The notes below the pieces were generated by a model. The model made no database searches. It was not told where the DNA came from and worked only from the letters and a program-made list of their open reading frames with translations. A program made the position numbers and the translations under genes. From Aphelocoma coerulescens (Eukaryota > Chordata > Aves > Passeriformes > Corvidae), in contig NW_027183502.1 in the NCBI RefSeq assembly GCF_041296385.1, forward strand, positions 62,001 through 126,000: DNA of 64,000 nt, written 5' to 3'. Below, piece by piece: positions 23,766 to 36,909 of this stretch. Every line of letters starts with the position of its first letter. Position 1 is the stretch's first letter.

Positions 23766-26033
23766 GTGACGCTATGGAACCTGGTGGAACCGAGGGGCCA
23801 CAGTGACACTGTGGGGCCTTTTGGAAGCAACAGGACCCTGGTGGGAAGCCACGGGATGATTAATCCTGCACGAACCTGCTCCAGGTGGGCTCCTCTCTCC
23901 CGGCTTCCACAGGTGCTGCTAGGATCCCACTCCGGCACTGGCTTGGCACGGGGTCACGGCTTCCTTTGGCAATGGCTCTGCTCCAGGATGGCATGCTGCA
24001 GAGAATGCAGGTAGATTTTGTGCTCACTCCTGGCATGCAGCTGGACAATAAAGCCTGATCCAGCCCCCCCTCAGCATATGTCCGGCTCTGGCATTGGGGC
24101 GGGGCAACTTTGGGAGCAGCCCCAGCCCTGCTCCTGCTCCCGGCTGGGCACCCAGCTGCTGGGACACAGGTGTGTCCTGATGCCACCGTCTACTCCTTTG
24201 AGAAGGGGAGGACAGAGTGCATCAGGGAGTTTGGTGTGGCTTACATGCGGCAAGGAGAAGGTGCAGCCCCAAACTGGCTTTCACTTCTAGAACCTTTTGC
24301 TATTGCGGGAGCAGCTGCTGGAGCTTTTCAACCGAGCTGCAAGAGTGAAAAGTGTGATGGCATGTCTATCTGAGAAGGAAGGTTCGGTGCCGCAGCCTGT
24401 TGTGCACAATTTATATGCTGATAAGAGAAGGGGGTGCTTTTGGAACGTTTTCCTTCCTGACACTTCTGTCTCTGTGAGCTTTAGCTGCTTGGACTCAGGG
24501 ATACCGAAGGTATGTGAAAGTGACTGGGATGCGAGAATCATGTTGCACAGGGAACAGGGAAGGTCAGCAAATGTTTCCTGTCCTGGCACATCTCTCAGTC
24601 TGAACTGCAGCTGCAGATGCTTCACTTCCGCCAAGGACTCTGCCACCTTGAGAGAAGGATGCGCTCTATGGAGTTGAGAAAGAAAGTGCGTCTCACTAGC
24701 TTCTTTCCTCTACTTCATAGACAGCAAAGGGGCTATGAAAGGCAGCACTGGCTTTTTGTTCTAGGACTTCTTCTTTACAAGCAGCTGCTGGATGTTTGGA
24801 AGGGGGTTTGGGATATGCAAAAATGAGAGGCTAAGATGGTAAGAGGGTAAGATGGAAGTCATCTGGCAAAAGCAGAGCTCACAAAAGGGCCAGCTGAGAA
24901 AGCTCTTGCTGCCTACAACTTCAACTGCACCCCTCAAAGCAGCAGCACACACGCTGCTCTCGGCACTTTCCTTCTCAGCTCTACGCACCATCCTAAGCCT
25001 TGCCTCTCCCACACTCAGGATCCAAAGACAACGGCACCAGGGACTGCTCACACACTAAAGGCACCAGGACAAAAGGCTCACCAGCTTGGCCTTTGCATTC
25101 CCGCTGACAGCTCCACAGCTTGAACCCAGAGAACTGCCTGCTGCCAACAGCCTTTCCAATCACTCTGAGCACCTCATGACAAGGAGTGTGGGGAATGAAT
25201 CTCCAGCAGCCTCCTGCCCCAGGCTGTCCCCCGGGAGCAGCCCTGCTCCAGGCCGTGACTGCCACCTGCACAGCCAAAGGACCCAGAGCCGGTGTTACAC
25301 ACCACGGCTGTGCCTGGCACAGAGACACCAGTGGCCACACAAGTGGCCATGGCACTGTCCACACACAGTCCCTGCTGCTGCTCCCCCAGCCGCTGGCACC
25401 AACTCCCAGCCACCCACTCCTAAAGCCACGGGGCCCACTGGGACACTGCGGGGGCTCGTGGAAGCCAGCGGCCATTGTGACACAGCGGGGCTGCACAGAG
25501 CCCACGGTGCTTTGTGACCCGTGGCTCCCAGGAGAGCCTTTGTGATGCTGGGGAACTACAAGGAAGCCTGGCTCCTCTGTGACACCACCACAGAAGCTCA
25601 GGGGAGCCCTGGAGACTGTGCTGATGCTATTGAACCTGATGCAACCCTGCCTCCACTGTGACACCACAGAAGCTCTTGGAGCCCTGGAGACCGTGGTGAT
25701 GCTATGGAACCTGATGCAACCCTGCCTCCTCTGTGACACCACAGAACCTCTGGGAGCCCTGGAGACCGTGCTGATGCTATGGAACCTGATGCAACCCTGC
25801 CTCCACTGTGACACCACAGAAGCTCAGGGAGCCCTGGAGACTGTGGTGATGCTATGGAACCTGATGCAACCCTGCCTCCACTGTGACACCACAGAACCTC
25901 TGGGAGCCCTGGAGACCGTGCTGATGCTATGGAACCTGATGCAACCCTGCCTCCACTGTGACACCACAGAAGCTCGGGGAGCTCTGCAGACCGTGGGGAT
26001 GCTGGCGAAGCTGACGGAACCCTGGGCACCACA
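23766..26033 (+). repeat. Monomer 12, 2268 bp, five-copy P1, mosaic
   Basis: Core array at 25593-25968. It is identical in type to monomers 3 and 10 except for G at +187 (23953), which is otherwise seen only in the G/A three-copy haplotype on both sides of it (monomers 11 and 13). This suggests a short conversion tract near the monomer start. Confidence 0.97.
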
Positions 26034-28151
26034 GTGACGCTATGGAACCTGGTGGAACCGAGGGGCCACAGTGACACTGTGGGGCCTTTTGGAAGCAACA
26101 GGACCCTGGTGGGAAGCCACGGGATGATTAATCCTGCACGAACCTGCTCCAGGTGGGCTCCTCTCTCCCGGCTTCCACAGGTGCTGCTAGGATCCCACTC
26201 CGGCACTGGCTTGGCACGGGGTCACGGCTTCCTTTGGCAATGGCTCTGCTCCAGGATGGCATGCTGCAGAGAATGCAGGTAGATTTTGTGCTCAATCCTG
26301 GCATGCAGCTGGACAATAAAGCCTGATCCAGCCCCCCCTCAGCATATGTCCGGCTCTGGCATTGGGGCGGGGCAACTTTGGGAGCAGCCCCAGCCCTGCT
26401 CCTGCTCCCGGCTGGGCACCCAGCTGCTGGGACACAGGTGTGTCCTGATGCCACCGTCTACTCCTTTGAGAAGGGGAGGACAGAGTGCATCAGGGAGTTT
26501 GGTGTGGCTTACATGCGGCAAGGAGAAGGTGCAGCCCCAAACTGGCTTTCACTTCTAGAACCTTTTGCTATTGCGGGAGCAGCTGCTGGAGCTTTTCAAC
26601 CGAGCTGCAAGAGTGAAAAGTGTGATGGCATGTCTATCTGAGAAGGAAGGTTCGGTGCCGCAGCCTGTTGTGCACAATTTATATGCTGATAAGAGAAGGG
26701 GGTGCTTTTGCAACGTTTTCCTTCCTGACACTTCTGTCTCTGTGAGCTTTAGCTGCTTGGACTCAGGGATACCGAAGGTATGTGAAAGTGACTGGGATGC
26801 GAGAATCATGTTGCACAGGGAACAGGGAAGGTCAGCAAATGTTTCCTGTCCTGGCACATCTCTCAGTCTGAACTGCAGCTGCAGATGCTTCACTTCCGCC
26901 AAGGACTCTGCCACCTTGAGAGAAGGATGCGCTCTATGGAGTTGAGAAAGAAAGTGCGTCTCACTAGCTTCTTTCCTCTACTTCATAGACAGCAAAGGGG
27001 CTATGAAAGGCAGCACTGGCTTTTTGTTCTAGGACTTCTTCTTTACAAGCAGCTGCTGGATGTTTGGAAGGGGGTTTGGGATATGCAAAAATGAGAGGCT
27101 AAGATGGTAAGAGGGTAAGATGGAAGTCATCTGGCAAAAGCAGAGCTCACAAAAGGGCCAGCTGAGAAAGCTCTTGCTGCCTACAACTTCAACTGCACCC
27201 CTCAAAGCAGCAGCACACACGCTGCTCTCAGCACTTTCCTTCTCAGCTCTACGCACCATCCTAAGCCTTGCCTCTCCCACACTCAGGATCCAAAGACAAC
27301 GGCACCAGGGACTGCTCACACACTAAAGGCACCAGGACAAAAGGCTCACCAGCTTGGCCTTTGCATTCCCGCTGACAGCTCCACAGCTTGAACCCAGAGA
27401 ACTGCCTGCTGCCAACAGCCTTTCCAATCACTCTGAGCACCTCATGACAAGGAGTGTGGGGAATGAATCTCCAGCAGCCTCCTGCCCCAGGCTGTCCCCC
27501 GGGAGCAGCCCTGCTCCAGGCCGTGACTGCCACCTGCACAGCCAAAGGACCCAGAGCCGGTGTTACACACCACGGCTGTGCCTGGCACAGAGACACCAGT
27601 GGCCACACAAGTGGCCATGGCACTGTCCACACACAGTCCCTGCTGCTGCTCCCCCAGCCGCTGGCACCAACTCCCAGCCACCCACTCCTAAAGCTACGGG
27701 GCCCACTGGGACACTGCGGGGGCTCGTGGAAGCCAGCGGCCATTGTGACACAGCGGGGCTGCACAGAGCCCACGGTGCTTTGTGACCCGTGGCTCCCAGG
27801 AGAGCCTTTGTGATGCTGGGGAACTACAAGGAAGCCTGGCTCCTCTGTGACACCACCACAGAAGCTCAGGGGAGCCCTGGAGACCGTGGTGATGCTATGG
27901 AACCTGATGCAACCCTGCCTCCACTGTGACACCACAGAAGCTCAGGGAGCCCTGGAGACTGTGGTGATGCTATGGAACCTGATGCAACCCTGCCTCCACT
28001 GTGACACCACAGAACCTCTGGGAGCCCTGGAGACCGTGCTGATGCTATGGAACCTGATGCAACCCTGCCTCCACTGTGACACCACAGAAGCTCGGGGAGC
28101 TCTGCAGACCGTGGGGATGCTGGCGAAGCTGACGGAACCCTGGGCACCACA
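26034..28151 (+). repeat. Monomer 13, 2118 bp, three-copy class, G/A haplotype
   Basis: Core array at 27861-28086. G at +187 (26221), A at +261, C at +677 and A at +1196 (27230). Confidence 0.97.
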
Positions 28152-30260
28152 GTGACGCTATGGAACCTGGTGGAACCGAGGGGCCACAGTGACACTGTGG
28201 GGCCTTTTGGAAGCAACAGGACCCTGGTGGGAAGCCACGGGATGATTAATCCTGCACGAACCTGCTCCAGGTGGGCTCCTCTCTCCCGGCTTCCACTAGG
28301 ATCCCACTCCGGCACTGGCTTGGCACGGGCTCACGGCTTCCTTTGGCAATGGCTCTGCTCCAGGATGGCATGCTGCAGAGAATGCAGGTAGATTTTGTGC
28401 TCACTCCTGGCATGCAGCTGGACAATAAAGCCTGATCCAGCCCCCCCTCAGCATATGTCCGGCTCTGGCATTGGGGCGGGGCAACTTTGGGAGCAGCCCC
28501 AGCCCTGCTCCTGCTCCCGGCTGGGCACCCAGCTGCTGGGACACAGGTGTGTCCTGATGCCACCGTCTACTCCTTTGAGAAGGGGAGGACAGAGTGCATC
28601 AGGGAGTTTGGTGTGGCTTACATGCGGCAAGGAGAAGGTGCAGCCCCAAACTGGCTTTCACTTCTAGAACCTTTTGCTATTGCGGGAGCAGCTGCTGGAG
28701 CTTTTCAACCGAGCTGCAAGAGTGAAAAGTGTGATGGCATGTCTATCTGAGAAGGAAGGTTCGGTGCCGCAGCCTGTTGTGCACAATTTATATGCTGATA
28801 AGAGAAGGGGGTGCTTTTGCAACGTTTTCCTTCCTGACACTTCTGTCTCTGTGAGCTTTAGCTGCTTGGACTCAGGGATACCGAAGGTATGTGAAAGTGA
28901 CTGGGATGCGAGAATCATGTTGCACAGGGAACAGGGAAGGTCAGCAAATGTTTCCTGTCCTGGCACATCTCTCAGTCTGAACTGCAGCTGCAGATGCTTC
29001 ACTTCCGCCAAGGACTCTGCCACCTTGAGAGAAGGATGCGCTCTATGGAGTTGAGAAAGAAAGTGCGTCTCACTAGCTTCTTTCCTCTACTTCATAGACA
29101 GCAAAGGGGCTATGAAAGGCAGCACTGGCTTTTTGTTCTAGGACTTCTTCTTTACAAGCAGCTGCTGGATGTTTGGAAGGGGGTTTGGGATATGCAAAAA
29201 TGAGAGGCTAAGATGGTAAGAGGGTAAGATGGAAGTCATCTGGCAAAAGCAGAGCTCACAAAAGGGCCAGCTGAGAAAGCTCTTGCTGCCTACAACTTCA
29301 ACTGCACCCCTCAAAGCAGCAGCACACACGCTGCTCTCGGCACTTTCCTTCTCAGCTCTACGCACCATCCTAAGCCTTGCCTCTCCCACACTCAGGATCC
29401 AAAGACAACGGCACCAGGGACTGCTCACACACTAAAGGCACCAGGACAAAAGGCTCACCAGCTTGGCCTTTGCATTCCCGCTGACAGCTCCACAGCTTGA
29501 ACCCAGAGAACTGCCTGCTGCCAACAGCCTTTCCAATCACTCTGAGCACCTCATGACAAGGAGTGTGGGGAATGAATCTCCAGCAGCCTCCTGCCCCAGG
29601 CTGTCCCCCGGGAGCAGCCCTGCTCCAGGCCGTGACTGCCACCTGCACAGCCAAAGGACCCAGAGCCGGTGTTACACACCACGGCTGTGCCTGGCACAGA
29701 GACACCAGTGGCCACACAAGTGGCCATGGCACTGTCCACACACAGTCCCTGCTGCTGCTCCCCCAGCCGCTGGCACCAACTCCCAGCCACCCACTCCTAA
29801 AGCTACGGGGCCCACTGGGACACTGCGGGGGCTCGTGGAAGCCAGCGGCCATTGTGACACAGCGGGGCTGCACAGAGCCCACGGTGCTTTGTGACCCGTG
29901 GCTCCCAGGAGAGCCTTTGTGATGCTGGGGAACTACAAGGAAGCCTGGCTCCTCTGTGACACCACCACAGAAGCTCAGGGGAGCCCTGGAGACCGTGGTG
30001 ATGCTATGGAACCTGATGCAACCCTGCCTCCACTGTGACACCACAGAAGCTCAGGGAGCCCTGGAGACTGTGGTGATGCTATGGAACCTGATGCAACCCT
30101 GCCTCCACTGTGACACCACAGAACCTCTGGGAGCCCTGGAGACCGTGCTGATGCTATGGAACCTGATGCAACCCTGCCTCCACTGTGACACCACAGAAGC
30201 TCGGGGAGCTCTGCAGACCGTGGGGATGCTGGCGAAGCTGACGGAACCCTGGGCACCACA
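28152..30260 (+). repeat. Monomer 14, 2109 bp, private 9-bp deletion
   Basis: Core array at 29970-30195. Nine bases present in all other monomers (equivalent to aggtgctgc at 163-171 of monomer 1) are missing at the junction 28296/28297. The loss removes the AG of the best splice-acceptor-like site of the monomer start. Confidence 0.97.
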
Positions 30261-32523
30261 GTGACGCTATGGAACCTGGTGGAACCGAGGGGCCACAGTG
30301 ACACTGTGGGGCCTTTTGGAAGCAACAGGACCCTGGTGGGAAGCCACGGGATGATTAATCCTGCACAAACCTGCTCCAGGTGGGCTCCTCTCTCCCGGCT
30401 TCCACAGGTGCTGCTAGGATCCCACTCCGGCACTGGCTTGGCACGGGCTCACGGCTTCCTTTGGCAATGGCTCTGCTCCAGGATGGCATGCTGCAGAGAA
30501 TGCAGGTAGATTTTGTGCTCACTCCTGGCATGCAGCTGGACAATAAAGCCTGATCCAGCCCCCCCTCAGCATATGTCCGGCTCTGGCATTGGGGCGGGGC
30601 AACTTTGGGAGCAGCCCCAGCCCTGCTCCTGCTCCCGGCTGGGCACCCAGCTGCTGGGACACAGGTGTGTCCTGATGCCACCGTCTACTCCTTTGAGAAG
30701 GGGAGGACAGAGTGCATCAGGGAGTTTGGTGTGGCTTACATGCGGCAAGGAGAAGGTGCAGCCCCAAACTGGCTTTCACTTCTAGAACCTTTTGCTATTG
30801 CGGGAGCAGCTGCTGGAGCTTTTCAACCGAGCTGCAAGAGTGAAAAGTGTGATGGCATGTCTATCTGAGAAGGAAGGTTCGGTGCCGCAGCCTGTTGTGC
30901 ACAATTTATATGCTGATAAGAGAAGGGGGTGCTTTTGGAACGTTTTCCTTCCTGACACTTCTGTCTCTGTGAGCTTTAGCTGCTTGGACTCAGGGATACC
31001 GAAGGTATGTGAAAGTGACTGGGATGCGAGAATCATGTTGCACAGGGAACAGGGAAGGTCAGCAAATGTTTCCTGTCCTGGCACATCTCTCAGTCTGAAC
31101 TGCAGCTGCAGATGCTTCACTTCCGCCAAGGACTCTGCCACCTTGAGAGAAGGATGCGCTCTATGGAGTTGAGAAAGAAAGTGCGTCTCACTAGCTTCTT
31201 TACTTCATAGACAGCAAAGGGGCTATGAAAGGCAGCACTGGCTTTTTGTTCTAGGACTTCTTCTTTACAAGCAGCTGCTGGATGTTTGGAAGGGGGTTTG
31301 GGATATGCAAAAATGAGAGGCTAAGATGGTAAGAGGGTAAGATGGAAGTCATCTGGCAAAAGCAGAGCTCACAAAAGGGCCAGCTGAGAAAGCTCTTGCT
31401 GCCTACAACTTCAACTGCACCCCTCAAAGCAGCAGCACACACGCTGCTCTCGGCACTTTCCTTCTCAGCTCTACGCACCATCCTAAGCCTTGCCTCTCCC
31501 ACACTCAGGATCCAAAGACAACGGCACCAGGGACTGCTCACACACTAAAGGCACCAGGACAAAAGGCTCACCAGCTTGGCCTTTGCATTCCCGCTGACAG
31601 CTCCACAGCTTGAACCCAGAGAACTGCCTGCTGCCAACAGCCTTTCCAATCACTCTGAGCACCTCATGACAAGGAGTGTGGGGAATGAATCTCCAGCAGC
31701 CTCCTGCCCCAGGCTGTCCCCCGGGAGCAGCCCTGCTCCAGGCCGTGACTGCCACCTGCACAGCCAAAGGACCCAGAGCCGGTGTTACACACCACGGCTG
31801 TGCCTGGCACAGAGACACCAGTGGCCACACAAGTGGCCATGGCACTGTCCACACACAGTCCCTGCTGCTGCTCCCCCAGCCGCTGGCACCAACTCCCAGC
31901 CACCCACTCCTAAAGCCACGGGGCCCACTGGGACACTGCGGGGGCTCGTGGAAGCCAGCGGCCATTGTGACACAGCGGGGCTGCACAGAGCCCACGGTGC
32001 TTTGTGACCCGTGGCTCCCAGGAGAGCCTTTGTGATGCTGGGGAACTACAAGGAAGCCTGGCTCCTCTGTGACACCACCACAGAAGCTCAGGGGAGCCCT
32101 GGAGACCGTGCTGATGCTATTGAACCTGATGCAACCCTGCCTCCTCTGTGACACCACAGAAGCTCTTGGAGCCCTGGAGACCGTGGTGATGCTATGGAAC
32201 CTGATGCAACCCTGCCTCCTCTGTGACACCACAGAACCTCTGGGAGCCCTGGAGACCGTGGTGATGCTATGGAACCTGATGCAACCCTGCCTCCACTGTG
32301 ACACCACAGAAGCTCAGGGAGCCCTGGAGACTGTGGTGATGCTATGGAACCTGATGCAACCCTGCCTCCACTGTGACACCACAGAACCTCTGGGAGCCCT
32401 GGAGACCGTGCTGATGCTATGGAACCTGATGCAACCCTGCCTCCACTGTGACACCACAGAAGCTCGGGGAGCTCTGCAGACCGTGGGGATGCTGGCGAAG
32501 CTGACGGAACCCTGGGCACCACA
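30261..32523 (+). repeat. Monomer 15, 2263 bp, five-copy class with 5-bp deletion
   Basis: Core array at 32083-32458 (type P2: first copy ends cctcctctg, and second and third carry gaccgtggtg). Five bases, cctct, are missing at 31201/31202, as in monomers 19 and 27. Private G to A at 30367 (cacgaac to cacaaac), a CpG change. Confidence 0.97.
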
Positions 32524-34641
32524 GTGACGCTATGGAACCTGGTGGAACCGAGGGGCCACAGTGACACTGTGGGGCCTTTTGGAAGCAACAGGACCCTGGT
32601 GGGAAGCCACGGGATGATTAATCCTGCACGAACCTGCTCCAGGTGGGCTCCTCTCTCCCGGCTTCCACAGGTGCTGCTAGGATCCCACTCCGGCACTGGC
32701 TTGGCACGGGCTCACGGCTTCCTTTGGCAATGGCTCTGCTCCAGGATGGCATGCTGCAGAGAATGCAGGTAGATTTTGTGCTCACTCCTGGCATGCAGCT
32801 GGACAATAAAGCCTGATCCAGCCCCCCCTCAGCATATGTCCGGCTCTGGCATTGGGGCGGGGCAACTTTGGGAGCAGCCCCAGCCCTGCTCCTGCTCCCG
32901 GCTGGGCACCCAGCTGCTGGGACACAGGTGTGTCCTGATGCCACCGTCTACTCCTTTGAGAAGGGGAGGACAGAGTGCATCAGGGAGTTTGGTGTGGCTT
33001 ACATGCGGCAAGGAGAAGGTGCAGCCCCAAACTGGCTTTCACTTCTAGAACCTTTTGCTATTGCGGGAGCAGCTGCTGGAGCTTTTCAACCGAGCTGCAA
33101 GAGTGAAAAGTGTGATGGCATGTCTATCTGAGAAGGAAGGTTCGGTGCCGCAGCCTGTTGTGCACAATTTATATGCTGATAAGAGAAGGGGGTGCTTTTG
33201 GAACGTTTTCCTTCCTGACACTTCTGTCTCTGTGAGCTTTAGCTGCTTGGACTCAGGGATACCGAAGGTATGTGAAAGTGACTGGGATGCGAGAATCATG
33301 TTGCACAGGGAACAGGGAAGGTCAGCAAATGTTTCCTGTCCTGGCACATCTCTCAGTCTGAACTGCAGCTGCAGATGCTTCACTTCCGCCAAGGACTCTG
33401 CCACCTTGAGAGAAGGATGCGCTCTATGGAGTTGAGAAAGAAAGTGCGTCTCACTAGCTTCTTTCCTCTACTTCATAGACAGCAAAGGGGCTATGAAAGG
33501 CAGCACTGGCTTTTTGTTCTAGGACTTCTTCTTTACAAGCAGCTGCTGGATGTTTGGAAGGGGGTTTGGGATATGCAAAAATGAGAGGCTAAGATGGTAA
33601 GAGGGTAAGATGGAAGTCATCTGGCAAAAGCAGAGCTCACAAAAGGGCCAGCTGAGAAAGCTCTTGCTGCCTACAACTTCAACTGCACCCCTCAAAGCAG
33701 CAGCACACACGCTGCTCTCGGCACTTTCCTTCTCAGCTCTACGCACCATCCTAAGCCTTGCCTCTCCCACACTCAGGATCCAAAGACAACGGCACCAGGG
33801 ACTGCTCACACACTAAAGGCACCAGGACAAAAGGCTCACCAGCTTGGCCTTTGCATTCCCGCTGACAGCTCCACAGCTTGAACCCAGAGAACTGCCTGCT
33901 GCCAACAGCCTTTCCAATCACTCTGAGCACCTCATGACAAGGAGTGTGGGGAATGAATCTCCAGCAGCCTCCTGCCCCAGGCTGTCCCCCGGGAGCAGCC
34001 CTGCTCCAGGCCGTGACTGCCACCTGCACAGCCAAAGGACCCAGAGCCGGTGTTACACACCACGGCTGTGCCTGGCACAGAGACACCAGTGGCCACACAA
34101 GTGGCCATGGCACTGTCCACACACAGTCCCTGCTGCTGCTCCCCCAGCCGCTGGCACCAACTCCCAGCCACCCACTCCTAAAGCTACGGGGCCCACTGGG
34201 ACACTGCGGGGGCTCGTGGAAGCCAGCGGCCATTGTGACACAGCGGGGCTGCACAGAGCCCACGGTGCTTTGTGACCCGTGGCTCCCAGGAGAGCCTTTG
34301 TGATGCTGGGGAACTACAAGGAAGCCTGGCTCCTCTGTGACACCACCACAGAAGCTCAGGGGAGCCCTGGAGACCGTGGTGATGCTATGGAACCTGATGC
34401 AACCCTGCCTCCACTGTGACACCACAGAAGCTCAGGGAGCCCTGGAGACTGTGGTGATGCTATGGAACCTGATGCAACCCTGCCTCCACTGTGACACCAC
34501 AGAACCTCTGGGAGCCCTGGAGACCGTGCTGATGCTATGGAACCTGATGCAACCCTGCCTCCACTGTGACACCACAGAAGCTCGGGGAGCTCTGCAGACC
34601 GTGGGGATGCTGGCGAAGCTGACGGAACCCTGGGCACCACA
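32524..34641 (+). repeat. Monomer 16, 2118 bp, last three-copy monomer
   Basis: Core array at 34351-34576. This is the right-most three-copy monomer in the window. Every later monomer has five copies. Confidence 0.97.
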
Positions 34642-36909
34642 GTGACGCTATGGAACCTGGTGGAACCGAGGGGCCACAGTGACACTGTGGGGCCTTTTGG
34701 AAGCAACAGGACCCTGGTGGGAAGCCACGGGATGATTAATCCTGCACGAACCTGCTCCAGGTGGGCTCCTCTCTCCCGGCTTCCACAGGTGCTGCTAGGA
34801 TCCCACTCCGGCACTGGCTTGGCACGGGCTCACGGCTTCCTTTGGCAATGGCTCTGCTCCAGGATGGCATGCTGCAGAGAATGCAGGTAGATTTTGTGCT
34901 CACTCCTGGCATGCAGCTGGACAATAAAGCCTGATCCAGCCCCCCCTCAGCATATGTCCGGCTCTGGCATTGGGGCGGGGCAACTTTGGGAGCAGCCCCA
35001 GCCCTGCTCCTGCTCCCGGCTGGGCACCCAGCTGCTGGGACACAGGTGTGTCCTGATGCCACCGTCTACTCCTTTGAGAAGGGGAGGACAGAGTGCATCA
35101 GGGAGTTTGGTGTGGCTTACATGCGGCAAGGAGAAGGTGCAGCCCCAAACTGGCTTTCACTTCTAGAACCTTTTGCTATTGCGGGAGCAGCTGCTGGAGC
35201 TTTTCAACCGAGCTGCAAGAGTGAAAAGTGTGATGGCATGTCTATCTGAGAAGGAAGGTTCGGTGCCGCAGCCTGTTGTGCACAATTTATATGCTGATAA
35301 GAGAAGGGGGTGCTTTTGGAACGTTTTCCTTCCTGACACTTCTGTCTCTGTGAGCTTTAGCTGCTTGGACTCAGGGATACCGAAGGTATGTGAAAGTGAC
35401 TGGGATGCGAGAATCATGTTGCACAGGGAACAGGGAAGGTCAGCAAATGTTTCCTGTCCTGGCACATCTCTCAGTCTGAACTGCAGCTGCAGATGCTTCA
35501 CTTCCGCCAAGGACTCTGCCACCTTGAGAGAAGGATGCGCTCTATGGAGTTGAGAAAGAAAGTGCGTCTCACTAGCTTCTTTCCTCTACTTCATAGACAG
35601 CAAAGGGGCTATGAAAGGCAGCACTGGCTTTTTGTTCTAGGACTTCTTCTTTACAAGCAGCTGCTGGATGTTTGGAAGGGGGTTTGGGATATGCAAAAAT
35701 GAGAGGCTAAGATGGTAAGAGGGTAAGATGGAAGTCATCTGGCAAAAGCAGAGCTCACAAAAGGGCCAGCTGAGAAAGCTCTTGCTGCCTACAACTTCAA
35801 CTGCACCCCTCAAAGCAGCAGCACACACGCTGCTCTCGGCACTTTCCTTCTCAGCTCTACGCACCATCCTAAGCCTTGCCTCTCCCACACTCAGGATCCA
35901 AAGACAACGGCACCAGGGACTGCTCACACACTAAAGGCACCAGGACAAAAGGCTCACCAGCTTGGCCTTTGCATTCCCGCTGACAGCTCCACAGCTTGAA
36001 CCCAGAGAACTGCCTGCTGCCAACAGCCTTTCCAATCACTCTGAGCACCTCATGACAAGGAGTGTGGGGAATGAATCTCCAGCAGCCTCCTGCCCCAGGC
36101 TGTCCCCCGGGAGCAGCCCTGCTCCAGGCCGTGACTGCCACCTGCACAGCCAAAGGACCCAGAGCCGGTGTTACACACCACGGCTGTGCCTGGCACAGAG
36201 ACACCAGTGGCCACACAAGTGGCCATGGCACTGTCCACACACAGTCCCTGCTGCTGCTCCCCCAGCCGCTGGCACCAACTCCCAGCCACCCACTCCTAAA
36301 GCCACGGGGCCCACTGGGACACTGCGGGGGCTCGTGGAAGCCAGCGGCCATTGTGACACAGCGGGGCTGCACAGAGCCCACGGTGCTTTGTGACCCGTGG
36401 CTCCCAGGAGAGCCTTTGTGATGCTGGGGAACTACAAGGAAGCCTGGCTCCTCTGTGACACCACCACAGAAGCTCAGGGGAGCCCTGGAGACCGTGCTGA
36501 TGCTATTGAACCTGATGCAACCCTGCCTCCTCTGTGACACCACAGAAGCTCTTGGAGCCCTGGAGACCGTGCTGATGCTATGGAACCTGATGCAACCCTG
36601 CCTCCTCTGTGACACCACAGAACCTCTGGGAGCCCTGGAGACCGTGGTGATGCTATGGAACCTGATGCAACCCTGCCTCCACTGTGACACCACAGAAGCT
36701 CAGGGAGCCCTGGAGACTGTGGTGATGCTATGGAACCTGATGCAACCCTGCCTCCACTGTGACACCACAGAACCTCTGGGAGCCCTGGAGACCGTGCTGA
36801 TGCTATGGAACCTGATGCAACCCTGCCTCCACTGTGACACCACAGAAGCTCGGGGAGCTCTGCAGACCGTGGGGATGCTGGCGAAGCTGACGGAACCCTG
36901 GGCACCACA
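34642..36909 (+). repeat. Monomer 17, 2268 bp, five-copy class (type P3)
   Basis: Core array at 36469-36844. The second 75-mer has gaccgtgctg and the third gaccgtggtg, a combination seen only here. Confidence 0.97.

Larger units (their letters stand above)
23766..28151 (+). repeat. Higher-order dimer copy 3 (4386 bp)
   Basis: Monomers 12-13. It matches copies 1 and 2 except for G at 23953 in its first monomer. Confidence 0.78.
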
